A stretch of DNA of 35,969 nucleotides from Candidatus Thiovulum imperiosus (GTDB lineage: Bacteria; Campylobacterota; Campylobacteria; Campylobacterales; Thiovulaceae), in assembly GCA_024281175.1 (NCBI GenBank), contig JAMJTW010000007.1:72632-108600 (forward strand), written 5' to 3'. Below are positions 1 through 7,394 of this stretch, one piece after another. The notes beneath the pieces were generated by a model. It searched no databases. It saw only the letters and a program-made list of their open reading frames with translations, and was not told the origin of the DNA. Both the position numbers and the translations under genes were made by a program. Within the stretch, counting starts at the first letter, position 1, and every line of letters starts with the position of its first letter.

Positions 1-2
1 TA

Positions 3-2174
3 GAAACTCTTGAAAATGGAATCTGTATTCCAAAAACTACAAGTTGCGAAGAGAACGAAACTCTTGAAAATGGAATCTGCATTTTTATTTGTGGAGAAAA
101 CGAAATTTTTGAAGATGGTGAATGCTATATTGTAGAAGAGACTACAAAAAGATATACATCTTTATACCTTTCAGGAGTAGCTATTGATGGATATGTGAAA
201 GGAGCAAAAGTCAAAGTTGGAAACAAAACAGCAGAGACAAACGGTACTGGTGGTTGGATAATAGAGTTTGAAGAGAATGATACAGTGCCTGAAGATGGAG
301 AAGTTGAGGTTTCTGGTGGAGTAGATATTTCAACTGGTGAGGCTTACGAGGGAGTGTTAAGAACAGTTTTTGACAGAGAAGATATAAAAGAGAAGATAGA
401 ACCAATTCCTGTTACACCATTAACAAATTTAGTTGCAGCAAAAGTGAAAATGAAATCTATCTCTAAAAGAGAGGCTGAACAGGAGATTGCAAAATATTTG
501 GGTGTTTCAGAAGATGCCTTGAGAAAGGACACAATTAAAGTTCTAAATAGTGGTTCTGACGTAGAGAAGATAGAAGCAAGTTATCTAATTCAACAAGCTC
601 TTATAATTCAAAAGAGTGCTGAAGCAATTGCAAAATCGATAGATGAATTTGAATTTGAAGTTGTTTTTTCAGCTGTTGTAAAAACAATTTCAGAAGATGT
701 AGAGAGAGATGGGAAACTAGATTTAAAAATTGGCTTTGAAAATAATTCAAGTGAATTTGCAAAAAGAGTTGTAGATAATTTAGGAGAAGAGAACTCTACA
801 AAAAAATCTATTCTTTCTATGAAGTTAGAAACTGCTGTTTCTATTTCAGCAAAAGTTATAACAACAGTTGAACAGATAGATATGGCAATACTTTCTAAAA
901 ACGGTTTGGATAGTATTTCAAAAGCAACTGAACTTTTTACTCAAAATATTGAAGAAGAGATGGTTGAGATATCAAAAATGGAAATTCCAGAAGAGCGTCT
1001 ATTTGAAGAGCTAGAAGAGATGAAAAATGGTGCTGAAAATATTGCAAATAGTGTTATTGCAATGGGTGGAGTTGAAGCACTTTCGAATGAGATAAAGAAA
1101 TTTAGTGATGAAGCTATGCTATTTTCACAAGATGGTGATGAGGTAGTTCTATACTTAGATAATATGAGTATCTTAGATGATGAAGTTATTCAAAAATATT
1201 CAAGTATGTATGATGATTTTCATAAAATTGGATTTTCTGATGAAGCAATTATGAAAACTTCTCTACGCTTTTCTGAACTTGAAGAGAAAGACTCTTTTGT
1301 AGATGCCCTAATTCAGAAAGAAGAAGAGATTTCTGAAAGAGATGAAGTTCCTCCCCCTCCAATAGATGAAGAGATGCTATTTGAAATGAGAGACGAGTTA
1401 GATGATAAAATGATAGAAGCAGATGAATTTATGGATATAAAGACATTTGAACTTCTAAATAGTGGAGATATATTTTCTGAAAATCCTCCACCTCCAGAAC
1501 CAGAAGAGCCTGAAGTCACAGAACCTATTCCTGAAGAGTCTGAAGTAATAGAACCAGTTTCAAGTGATAGCGACTATTTAGAAGTTTCAACAGTTCAGTT
1601 TGGAGAAGCTAGTGTAATTGGAGAAACTATTTCAAGAGATATCTCCAATGGAGAGTTTCCAGAGGCTATCTATGAAAGTTATGCATACAGAGATATTTCT
1701 GAAATCAATACAGGAATTGCAAAAAATCTTTTTACAATCATATTTCCAATTTCCAACTATAACTTAGAGAATGAGACTAAAGAGATATCAATTCAACTTT
1801 TAGTAGAAGAGACAAATAGTTCCAGAGGTGAAATATTCACCTATTCAGGAATTCAACTTTCACACTATTTAGGAGATTTCTCCATAGATTTAGAAAATGC
1901 GAAACTCTTTTCTAAAGATGATGAGGTTTCAAATAGTGTAGAATATTTAAAATTTGAAAATAACATTTTTACTTTATATTTTTCTCAACTTTTTGAAGAT
2001 GAGTTTATAAATGATAGTCGTTATAGAGTTACAGTTGGAGTTTCAGGAGTGAGTGGAGTAAGAAATGGGAAAAGTCTGGATAGCTCATATTACGGCTTTT
2101 CTGGAGAAATTGAAATTGAAAGAAAAGAGCCAAGCAGTGTTGTTGTTCCACCACCACCACCATCTTTAAATTAA
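3..2174 (+). CDS. Large acidic surface-type protein, 5' end outside window
   Basis: The frame is already open at base 3 and runs to a TAA at 2172-2174, so this is the C-terminal part of a longer gene; an internal GTG at 195 is not the natural start. The first 40 visible codons hold Cys-containing repeats: ETLENGIC occurs twice at an 18-codon spacing (bases 3 and 57), followed by a relative, EIFEDGEC. Next comes a short beta-rich segment (SGVAIDGYVKGAKVKV) that resembles a carboxypeptidase-regulatory-like or Big-type fold. The rest is a long, acidic, mostly helical region with Pro-rich stretches (EVPPPPIDEE; SENPPPPEPEEPE), then a beta-rich C-terminal domain and a PPPPPSLN tail. No membrane anchor is visible. 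It is probably an exported or surface protein. The function is unknown and I do not recognise a specific family. Confidence 0.75.
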   Translation, partial: ETLENGICIPKTTSCEENETLENGICIFICGENEIFEDGECYIVEETTKRYTSLYLSGVAIDGYVKGAKVKVGNKTAETNGTGGWIIEFEENDTVPEDGEVEVSGGVDISTGEAYEGVLRTVFDREDIKEKIEPIPVTPLTNLVAAKVKMKSISKREAEQEIAKYLGVSEDALRKDTIKVLNSGSDVEKIEASYLIQQALIIQKSAEAIAKSIDEFEFEVVFSAVVKTISEDVERDGKLDLKIGFENNSSEFAKRVVDNLGEENSTKKSILSMKLETAVSISAKVITTVEQIDMAILSKNGLDSISKATELFTQNIEEEMVEISKMEIPEERLFEELEEMKNGAENIANSVIAMGGVEALSNEIKKFSDEAMLFSQDGDEVVLYLDNMSILDDEVIQKYSSMYDDFHKIGFSDEAIMKTSLRFSELEEKDSFVDALIQKEEEISERDEVPPPPIDEEMLFEMRDELDDKMIEADEFMDIKTFELLNSGDIFSENPPPPEPEEPEVTEPIPEESEVIEPVSSDSDYLEVSTVQFGEASVIGETISRDISNGEFPEAIYESYAYRDISEINTGIAKNLFTIIFPISNYNLENETKEISIQLLVEETNSSRGEIFTYSGIQLSHYLGDFSIDLENAKLFSKDDEVSNSVEYLKFENNIFTLYFSQLFEDEFINDSRYRVTVGVSGVSGVRNGKSLDSSYYGFSGEIEIERKEPSSVVVPPPPPSLN

Positions 2175-2246
2175 AATTTACTATATTCATTCACTCTCCA
2201 TTTTTAGGGAAGAAGTGGATTTATTTAATTTTAATTTAAGAAGTTC

Positions 2247-2252
2247 TATAAT
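2247..2252 (+). promoter_or_regulatory. Probable -10 box of the porin gene
   Basis: TATAAT lies inside a perfect 12-bp palindrome (CTATAATTATAG, 2246-2257), about 35 bases before the porin start. It is followed by a clear AAAGGA ribosome site at 2274-2279. No good -35 box is visible, which is usual for Campylobacterota promoters. Confidence 0.5.
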
Positions 2253-2284
2253 TATAGACGATACTTTGAATTTAAAGGAATACT

Positions 2285-3505
2285 TTGAAAAAATTAAGTT
2301 TAGTTTTAGCAACTCTCCTTGCTTCACAAACACTTTCAGCAGAAGATACAAACAGTTGGGAACTCAACGGAAACCTCCGAGCATCATATTTTAGTGACAC
2401 ACCAGACGCTGATGGAGATGCTGGTGATGAAATGCATGACCTTGCAGTTGGTGCTACTATCTCTCTAACTACTCCTGAAGTAAGTGGTTTTAAAGCGAAA
2501 GCTACACTTTTTACTTCACAGCCTCTTTTTGGTCAAAGTACTTACAAAGACAATAAAACAAACGGTGGTTCTGCTTGGCTAGCTGACTCAGATGGTGGTA
2601 GTTTCTCTTATATTGGTGAAGCGTATATTTCTGGTCAAGTTCCTACTCCTGAAAACTGTGTTTTAGGTCAAGTATTCCTCTCTCTTGGAAAACAGACAAT
2701 TAATACTCCTTTTGCTAATCCAGATGATATTGGAATGGCACGAAATACTTTTGAAGCTTATTTAGTTCAAGCGAAACCAATTGATGGTGTTACAGTTACA
2801 GCTGGACGAGTTCTCTCTTGGGCTGGACACGACTCTGGAGGAGAAAAGGGTGAATTTAAAGATTTAACAGGTGGAGATGGTGTTTCTGTTTTCGCAATCA
2901 ACTACGCTAATAGTGATTTAGGTGTTGCTGCTCAAGTTTGGAACTACCATTTAGATGATTTATATAGCAATACAGATGTAAATATCGCTTATGGTGATGC
3001 AACTTATACTTATACTCAAGATGATATGACAGTAGCTGTTTCTGGACAGTATGCACAATTTACAGAACTAAATAAAAATGAGAATGATGGTACAGTAACA
3101 GGTGGAAAAGTTGCTGTTACTTATGGACCAGCAAATATTTATGCAGCAATGAATATGGCTGATGGAGATTTTGCACCTATAAATGGATTTGGTGGAGGAC
3201 CTTTCTTTACATCTTCTGATGTTATGACTATTGCTTCAGTTTTAAATGACTCTTCAGCAATGAAAATTGGTGGAGGTTATCAAGTTCTTGACAACCTTTC
3301 AGTTTCAGCAGGTTTCTTAACTCTATCACCTGACGAGGGAGATGATTTAAATGAACTTGATTTAGGTGCTTCACTCAATGTAAGCGACAATTTAAATGTA
3401 AGTCTCTACTTTGAGAGTTGGAACCAATATTCAAACTCTTCAAATACAAACAGCGAAACAGTTGATTGGATGGAGTACAGCATCTTTGCAAACTACAGCT
3501 TCTAA
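2285..3505 (+). CDS. Outer-membrane porin (Campylobacterota OprD-like family)
   Basis: A 406-residue protein with a Sec signal peptide (MKKLSLVLATLLASQTLSA, cleavage near residue 19). It is followed by alternating polar and hydrophobic stretches typical of a beta-barrel and ends in an aromatic residue (NYSF), as outer-membrane barrels do. Phrases such as NGNLRASYFSDTPD and the GKQTINTPFANPDD strand-loop match the porin-like outer-membrane proteins of Sulfurimonas and Helicobacter relatives. It probably lets small solutes cross the outer membrane; the substrate cannot be told. The start is TTG at 2285, supported by AAAGGA five bases upstream, and there is no ATG alternative. The arsenate reductase frame overlaps its 3' end. 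Confidence 0.85.
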   Translation: MKKLSLVLATLLASQTLSAEDTNSWELNGNLRASYFSDTPDADGDAGDEMHDLAVGATISLTTPEVSGFKAKATLFTSQPLFGQSTYKDNKTNGGSAWLADSDGGSFSYIGEAYISGQVPTPENCVLGQVFLSLGKQTINTPFANPDDIGMARNTFEAYLVQAKPIDGVTVTAGRVLSWAGHDSGGEKGEFKDLTGGDGVSVFAINYANSDLGVAAQVWNYHLDDLYSNTDVNIAYGDATYTYTQDDMTVAVSGQYAQFTELNKNENDGTVTGGKVAVTYGPANIYAAMNMADGDFAPINGFGGGPFFTSSDVMTIASVLNDSSAMKIGGGYQVLDNLSVSAGFLTLSPDEGDDLNELDLGASLNVSDNLNVSLYFESWNQYSNSSNTNSETVDWMEYSIFANYSF

Positions 3506-3923
3506 AAATTTTCCCCTAAAGGGGAAAGTTCTCATTCTCTGTACAGGAAATAGTTGTCGTTCAATTATGGCAGAGGGAATGATAAATAGACTCACAAACT
3601 TTCAGGCTTATAGCTCAGGTGTAAAAGCCTCTGGAAAAGTAAATCCGAATGCAAAAAAAATTTTAGAAATTCATAATGCTTGGAAAGATGAGTATCACTC
3701 AAAAACTCTACACAAAGTTCTAAACCTAGATTTCGATTTAGTAGTTACAGTTTGCGACCATGCAAAAGAGACATGCCCAATCTTTCCAAAACCTGTACCG
3801 AAAATTCATGTCAGTTTTGAAGACCCTGATGGAAAAGAGTTTTCAGAGTTTGAAAAGTTGTGGATAGAGATGAAAGAGAGACTTTTACCAGAAATAGAAA
3901 AAGCTCTTTCTAGTAGAGTCTAA
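3486..3923 (+). CDS. arsC: Arsenate reductase, low-molecular-weight phosphatase type
   Basis: Reduces arsenate to arsenite using thioredoxin, in the cytoplasm. Counting from TTG 3486, the P-loop CTGNSCRS carries the nucleophile Cys19 and Cys24. The resolving pair is Cys90 and Cys97 (VTVCDHAKETCP), the pattern of thioredoxin-coupled ArsC, and the general-acid motif EDPDG is present. The start is uncertain: no ATG, GTG or TTG lies in frame between the porin stop and the P-loop. The best candidate is TTG 3486, inside the last codons of the porin, with GGAG at 3472-3475. That gives about 13 extra residues before the first strand (KVLILC). The frame remains open further upstream to TTG 3411. The stop codon lies inside a terminator-like hairpin. 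Confidence 0.85.
   Translation: MQTTASKNFPLKGKVLILCTGNSCRSIMAEGMINRLTNFQAYSSGVKASGKVNPNAKKILEIHNAWKDEYHSKTLHKVLNLDFDLVVTVCDHAKETCPIFPKPVPKIHVSFEDPDGKEFSEFEKLWIEMKERLLPEIEKALSSRV
3510..3527 (+). other. GC-rich hairpin between porin stop and arsC core
   Basis: A perfect inverted repeat, TTTCCCCT-AA-AGGGGAAA, begins five bases after the porin stop and lies within the arsC frame. It is not followed by a T-run, so it is not a standard terminator. It could slow polymerase or ribosomes and reduce arsC expression relative to the porin. Its AAGGGG arm also resembles a Shine-Dalgarno site. Confidence 0.5.
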
Positions 3924-3932
3924 AAAGACTCT
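3915..3932 (+). terminator. Hairpin AGAGTCT-AAAA-AGACTCT, arsC/moaE junction
   Basis: A 7-bp perfect stem with an AAAA loop sits between convergent arsC and moaE, followed by CTATTTTA. The arsC stop codon is inside the hairpin. It could terminate transcription from both sides. It belongs to a hairpin family that recurs at 11669, 20312, 22175 and 28063. Confidence 0.65.
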
Positions 3933-4370
3933 CTATTTTAAAAGACCACTACCAGCTATTTTCTGACTTCGCTCTTCTGCATAAATTCGTTTTCCATTTT
4001 TCAAATCATATTTCCAAATAGGAGCATTTTTTTTAAAATCTTCTACAAATTCATCTATAAGTTCTAATGCAACTCTTCTTTTTGGAGAGAAGACAGCAGA
4101 GATATATGAACTTTCATGGAGCAAAACATCACCCTTTGAGTGAGCCATTTTCAAGAACGCGCCTCTCTCTTTTGCAACCTCTTGCCACTTTTCAAACCAT
4201 TTTAGAAGTATTGGTTCATAGATATCAAAACTTAAACCCTCAATACTATCTTCATCTCGAACAGTACCAACAAATGGGATAAAAGCACCATAATTTCTAC
4301 TTTTTTCACTTTTATACCATTTTGATAGAGTCTCTTCTACTGGAATTGCTCCTTCAAAAATCTCTACCAT
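3933..4370 (-). CDS. moaE: Molybdopterin synthase catalytic subunit MoaE
   Basis: MoaE dimers carry out the sulfur transfer that converts precursor Z (cPMP) to molybdopterin, using MoaD thiocarboxylate as donor. The protein is about 145 residues, normal for the family. It shows GAFIPFVGTVRDED near the N-terminus and the lysine-rich segment DFKKNAPIWKYDLKNG, which corresponds to the active-site region of E. coli MoaE. I chose ATG 4370 (MVEIFEG), two bases after the moaD stop, over a frame extension five codons upstream that would lie inside moaD. It is the last gene of the five-gene minus-strand run mobB-fbp-orf61-moaD-moaE. Confidence 0.93.
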   Translation of the reverse strand: MVEIFEGAIPVEETLSKWYKSEKSRNYGAFIPFVGTVRDEDSIEGLSFDIYEPILLKWFEKWQEVAKERGAFLKMAHSKGDVLLHESSYISAVFSPKRRVALELIDEFVEDFKKNAPIWKYDLKNGKRIYAEERSQKIAGSGLLK

Positions 4371-4372
4371 AT

Positions 4373-4594
4373 TTAGCCTCCACAAACAGGAGGAAGAAGA
4401 GATATCTTATCTCCACTTTGTAACTCTCTATCTTTATTAAAAACTATCTCATCATTTACAGCAATTGCACATTTTGATAACCACTCACTAATCTCATCAT
4501 CTTTAGATAGTATCTCTCCAAGTTCTGAAAGTGTAGAGACTTCTACTTCTAAATTCTCTTTTCCAATTGGACCTAAAAACTCAACTTTTATCAA
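4373..4594 (-). CDS. moaD: Molybdopterin synthase sulfur carrier MoaD
   Basis: A 73-residue ubiquitin-like sulfur carrier ending in the diagnostic Gly-Gly (LLPPVCGG). Its C-terminal glycine is adenylated by a MoeB-type enzyme, converted to thiocarboxylate, and then feeds MoaE. The start ATG overlaps the stop of the upstream 61-residue gene in an ATGA arrangement, and moaE starts two bases downstream. Translational coupling of the whole run is therefore likely. A cysteine directly before the Gly-Gly is slightly unusual but does not break the motif. Confidence 0.93.
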   Translation of the reverse strand: MIKVEFLGPIGKENLEVEVSTLSELGEILSKDDEISEWLSKCAIAVNDEIVFNKDRELQSGDKISLLPPVCGG

Positions 4595-4776
4595 AAATCA
4601 AAACCTCCACTTTGTCCTTTTGACATATTTTTATAAACAGCATCTACATACTCTTTTCGAATTTCACACTTTTCCCAATCTAAACAGGGGGTGCAACTAG
4701 AAAGCTCCTTTTCATCTCTACAAAAAAGCAGTTTTTCAGAACTCTCTAATAGAGTTATATGAAATCTATCTTCCAT
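4591..4776 (-). CDS. Small four-cysteine protein between fbp and moaD
   Basis: A 61-residue cytoplasmic protein with four cysteines (residues 19, 28, 31 and 37; CRDEKELSSC, CLDWEKC). The C-x8-C-x2-C-x5-C spacing could bind zinc or an iron-sulfur cluster; this is inference. It is acidic at the start and has no signal peptide or membrane segment. It overlaps the fbp 3' end by 11 bases and moaD by four, so it is embedded in the operon and probably translated. I do not recognise the family. Its place next to moaD suggests, but does not prove, a link to molybdenum cofactor or sulfur transfer. Confidence 0.65.
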   Translation of the reverse strand: MEDRFHITLLESSEKLLFCRDEKELSSCTPCLDWEKCEIRKEYVDAVYKNMSKGQSGGFDF

Positions 4777-5608
4777 AATATTTCTCTACAACTTCAATTT
4801 CACTTTTTGAACCAAAAAAACATGGAGAAGTATCATGAAGATTTTCTGGAACAACTTCTAAAACTCGAGATAACTCTTCTGTAACGGCACGACCTCCAGC
4901 TTTTTCAAAGATATGTGCAAAAGGGAATACTTCAAAAAGAAGTCGAAGTTTCGCTTTTTGTCGGTCAGTTGTTGATGGATATGAGAAGATACCACCCTCT
5001 TTTAATAGAATTTGGTGTAAATCTGGAACCATTCCACCAGAGTATCGAAGCCGATATCCACCATCAAAAAGGTCTCTTACAAAATTTCGATGTTTTTCAC
5101 TCCACCCATTTTGAGTAGCACCCGTTGCTGTAATTCTTCCCTTTTCTTGAAGTTTCAAATTTTTCACAAAATGAAATTTCTTCTCCTCTTTGTGAAGTCG
5201 ATACATCTTGACCTCATCAACAGCAATTACTAATTCTACTCTTGGACCATAAACAACATAAGCTGAAGCGATGAGGTTCTTTCCAAGAAACTCATTTTTA
5301 TAAATTCCAAAAATTGAACCTACACTCAAATTTACATCTACAAGACTTGAGCCGTCAAGAGGGTCGTAAGAGATAAGATATTCACCCTCTCCTAACTCCA
5401 AAAACCCATCTTTCTCTTCACTCGAAATACCCCTCAAATTTGAAACACTTCGAAAATTATCTTCTATTATTTTGTCACACTCTAAATCCAATTCTAATTG
5501 GTGGTCTCCATGTGCATTGTGAGTTTCTGAATAGGAAAAACTATCCCTATCTATTGCATCAGCTATCTCTATTGCTGATTTCTCTATCGCCTCAAAAATC
5601 TCTTTCAA
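4766..5608 (-). CDS. fbp: Fructose-1,6-bisphosphatase class I
   Basis: Hydrolyses fructose 1,6-bisphosphate to fructose 6-phosphate, the committed step of gluconeogenesis. It has 280 residues, somewhat shorter than the roughly 330 of typical class I enzymes. The metal-binding motif DPLDGSS is at residues 82-88, preceded by SSEEKD. YSGGMVPDLHQIL and the GGIFSYP loop mark the substrate site, and EKAGGRAVTE is the C-terminal metal-ligand motif. The start is TTG 5608, which overlaps the mobB stop (TTGA). It sits inside an otherwise molybdenum cofactor gene run. Confidence 0.92.
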   Translation of the reverse strand: MKEIFEAIEKSAIEIADAIDRDSFSYSETHNAHGDHQLELDLECDKIIEDNFRSVSNLRGISSEEKDGFLELGEGEYLISYDPLDGSSLVDVNLSVGSIFGIYKNEFLGKNLIASAYVVYGPRVELVIAVDEVKMYRLHKEEKKFHFVKNLKLQEKGRITATGATQNGWSEKHRNFVRDLFDGGYRLRYSGGMVPDLHQILLKEGGIFSYPSTTDRQKAKLRLLFEVFPFAHIFEKAGGRAVTEELSRVLEVVPENLHDTSPCFFGSKSEIEVVEKYYGR

Positions 5609-6102
5609 ATCTCTACTCCATTCTTATCTATCCAACTCAAAATTTGATTTGGATTATTTAAATTTAAGATGTCAATTCCCTCTGGAATACTATTTTTATC
5701 AACTGTTTCATCAATAGCTACGGCTTTTATATATGGAAAATAACTATCATCAGCACTACCCCGAAATATAGCAATTCTTGGAAGTTCCAAAGTTTTTAAT
5801 CCCTCTACTAAAAGATAGTCAAAATCTGATTTCATTTTTACAAGTTCTTCAATTTCACTCTTTTTATGAGAAAAGAGAGTTGTTCGAGTTGGAGAAACTA
5901 CAAAAACATCAGCCCCACTCTTAAAGAACTTATCACTATCTTTTCCAGAAACATCAAAAACAGCTTTATCTTTTGGGTCATTTTTCACAATTAGAACCTC
6001 TTTTTGAAGTTCATGAATTAGTAATTTTGAAACTTTCTCAATTAGAGTCGTTTTCCCACTATTTGATGGTCCAGTAAATGCTACTGCCAATCTCTTTTTC
6101 AA
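5605..6102 (-). CDS. mobB: Molybdopterin-guanine dinucleotide biosynthesis protein MobB
   Basis: A P-loop GTP-binding accessory protein for converting molybdopterin to its guanine dinucleotide form, used by DMSO-reductase-family enzymes such as formate dehydrogenase or nitrate reductase. The Walker A motif GPSNSGKTT is at residues 11-19. VKNDPKD and LLVEGLK (Walker B region) follow the MobB pattern. Length is 165 residues, normal for the family. The start appears to be TTG 6102 with only a weak ribosome site. It is the first gene of the run after a hairpin that separates it from gpsA, and its stop overlaps the fbp start. Confidence 0.88.
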   Translation of the reverse strand: MKKRLAVAFTGPSNSGKTTLIEKVSKLLIHELQKEVLIVKNDPKDKAVFDVSGKDSDKFFKSGADVFVVSPTRTTLFSHKKSEIEELVKMKSDFDYLLVEGLKTLELPRIAIFRGSADDSYFPYIKAVAIDETVDKNSIPEGIDILNLNNPNQILSWIDKNGVEI

Positions 6103-6137
6103 ATTGTAATCACTTTTTAAATATTGTATCTAAACAG

Positions 6138-6166
6138 AAATTTAGAGAAGAGACTCCTCTAAATTT
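6138..6166 (-). terminator. Hairpin between gpsA and mobB
   Basis: A 10-bp perfect stem (AAATTTAGAG / CTCTAAATTT) with a 9-base loop lies in the 69-base gap. It probably ends the pepA-gpsA transcript or attenuates read-through into mobB. No strong T-run follows on the minus strand, so it may be leaky. Confidence 0.5.
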
Positions 6167-6171
6167 ATTCT

Positions 6172-7059
6172 CTAGCTTAGTAAATTTCTCAAAGCCTCTT
6201 TTGGAGAGATACCTTTATAGAGAAGTTTATAGACCTCATCAGCGATAGGAGTGTAGAGATTTTCTCGTTCTCTAATTTTCATAATTGCTTCAACTGTTTT
6301 AACACCTTCAGCAACTTCTCCAAGCTCATTTAGAATAGTTTCTAAATCTTTTCCCTCAACAAGTTTTAAGCCAACTCGATAATTTCTGGACATTGTGCTA
6401 TTTGCTGTAAGAAAGAGGTCTCCAGCACCAGAAAGTCCAAAAAATGTATCCTCTTTTGCTCCAAAATGTTGTCCAACTCTCTCCATCTCAACAAGACCTC
6501 TAGCGATAAGACTCGCTTTTGCATTGTGTCCAAGTTGTAACCCCTCACAAACTCCAGAAGCAATTGCCAAAATATTTTTATAAGCTCCAGCAATCTCAGC
6601 GCCGATGAGGTCTCTTGAAGCATAAGCCTTTATAAAATCTGGAAAAAATGTTTTCCAACTCTCAGCAAGTTCCAAATTTGTAGAATTTATCACAAGAGCT
6701 GTTGGCAAACTCTTTTTTACCTCTTCTGCAAAAGATGGACCAGAGAGGAAAGCTATATTCTCTATTGGAGCAAACTCCTCAAAAATTTCAGAAAGAAATC
6801 TTCCACTCTCTATTTCAATTCCTTTTGAAGCTATTAGAATCTTCTGGTTCTGAAATTTAAAATTCTCTTTTAACCAAGATGATACACTTTGAGTAGAAAT
6901 TGCAAAAACTAAATACTCCTGTTTTAAAACTTCAGAGAGAGGGGAAAAGCCCTCAATCTCTCTTAGTGTTCGAGACCAGATTTTTACATCATGTTTTTGA
7001 GAAAGTGCAAAGTGTATTGCACTACCCCATTTCCCTGCTCCAATAACTCCAATTCTCAA
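6172..7059 (-). CDS. gpsA: Glycerol-3-phosphate dehydrogenase (NAD(P)+)
   Basis: Makes sn-glycerol 3-phosphate from dihydroxyacetone phosphate for phospholipid synthesis. The 295-residue protein begins with the Rossmann motif GVIGAGKWGSA, followed by LSGPSFAEEV. The catalytic lysine segment is GAYKNILAIASGV, and the C-terminal region has GLSGAGDLFLT. Length is slightly short for the family but complete. It starts at TTG 7059, whose bases overlap the stop of the upstream membrane-protein gene, implying translational coupling. Confidence 0.94.
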   Translation of the reverse strand: MRIGVIGAGKWGSAIHFALSQKHDVKIWSRTLREIEGFSPLSEVLKQEYLVFAISTQSVSSWLKENFKFQNQKILIASKGIEIESGRFLSEIFEEFAPIENIAFLSGPSFAEEVKKSLPTALVINSTNLELAESWKTFFPDFIKAYASRDLIGAEIAGAYKNILAIASGVCEGLQLGHNAKASLIARGLVEMERVGQHFGAKEDTFFGLSGAGDLFLTANSTMSRNYRVGLKLVEGKDLETILNELGEVAEGVKTVEAIMKIRERENLYTPIADEVYKLLYKGISPKEALRNLLS

Positions 7060-7394
7060 TACTCTTCCTTTGTTTTTGCACTCTCAATTAGAACAAGACC
7101 AATTGAAAATAGGTTTGCAATTACAGCACCAATTGCAAGAGCAATAGCAAGTTCTAAATTCCCATAAATTTCAAGAGCAATAAATGCTGGAACAAGATGT
7201 AAATCTGCAACAAGAGAACCAGCAAAAATTTCAGCAGAGAGAATATTTCGAACACCAATTTTTAAAATTGTTGAAGCGATATTTAAACTTCCCGCAATAA
7301 AGAGAGTTACAGAAGAGTGTTCATAAAGAAATCCAGCCGTTGAAGTTAAACTCATCAAAATAAAGAAGACATAAACAACTTTTCCCCACTCCAT
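7056..7394 (-). CDS. Small integral membrane protein between pepA and gpsA
   Basis: A 112-residue protein with about four hydrophobic segments (near residues 5-22, 28-45, 62-75 and 80-102) and few charges, so an inner-membrane protein. It resembles a small membrane family of unknown function that I believe is widespread in Campylobacterota. Its ATG immediately follows the pepA stop with no gap, and its stop overlaps gpsA, so it is part of that operon. No catalytic residues are evident. Confidence 0.75.
   Translation of the reverse strand: MEWGKVVYVFFILMSLTSTAGFLYEHSSVTLFIAGSLNIASTILKIGVRNILSAEIFAGSLVADLHLVPAFIALEIYGNLELAIALAIGAVIANLFSIGLVLIESAKTKEEY

Noticed and set aside
3411-3485. N-terminal extension of arsC into the porin gene
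   Set aside because: These codons are read in another frame by the porin and have no ArsC similarity; the TTG at 3486 is closer and has a ribosome site.
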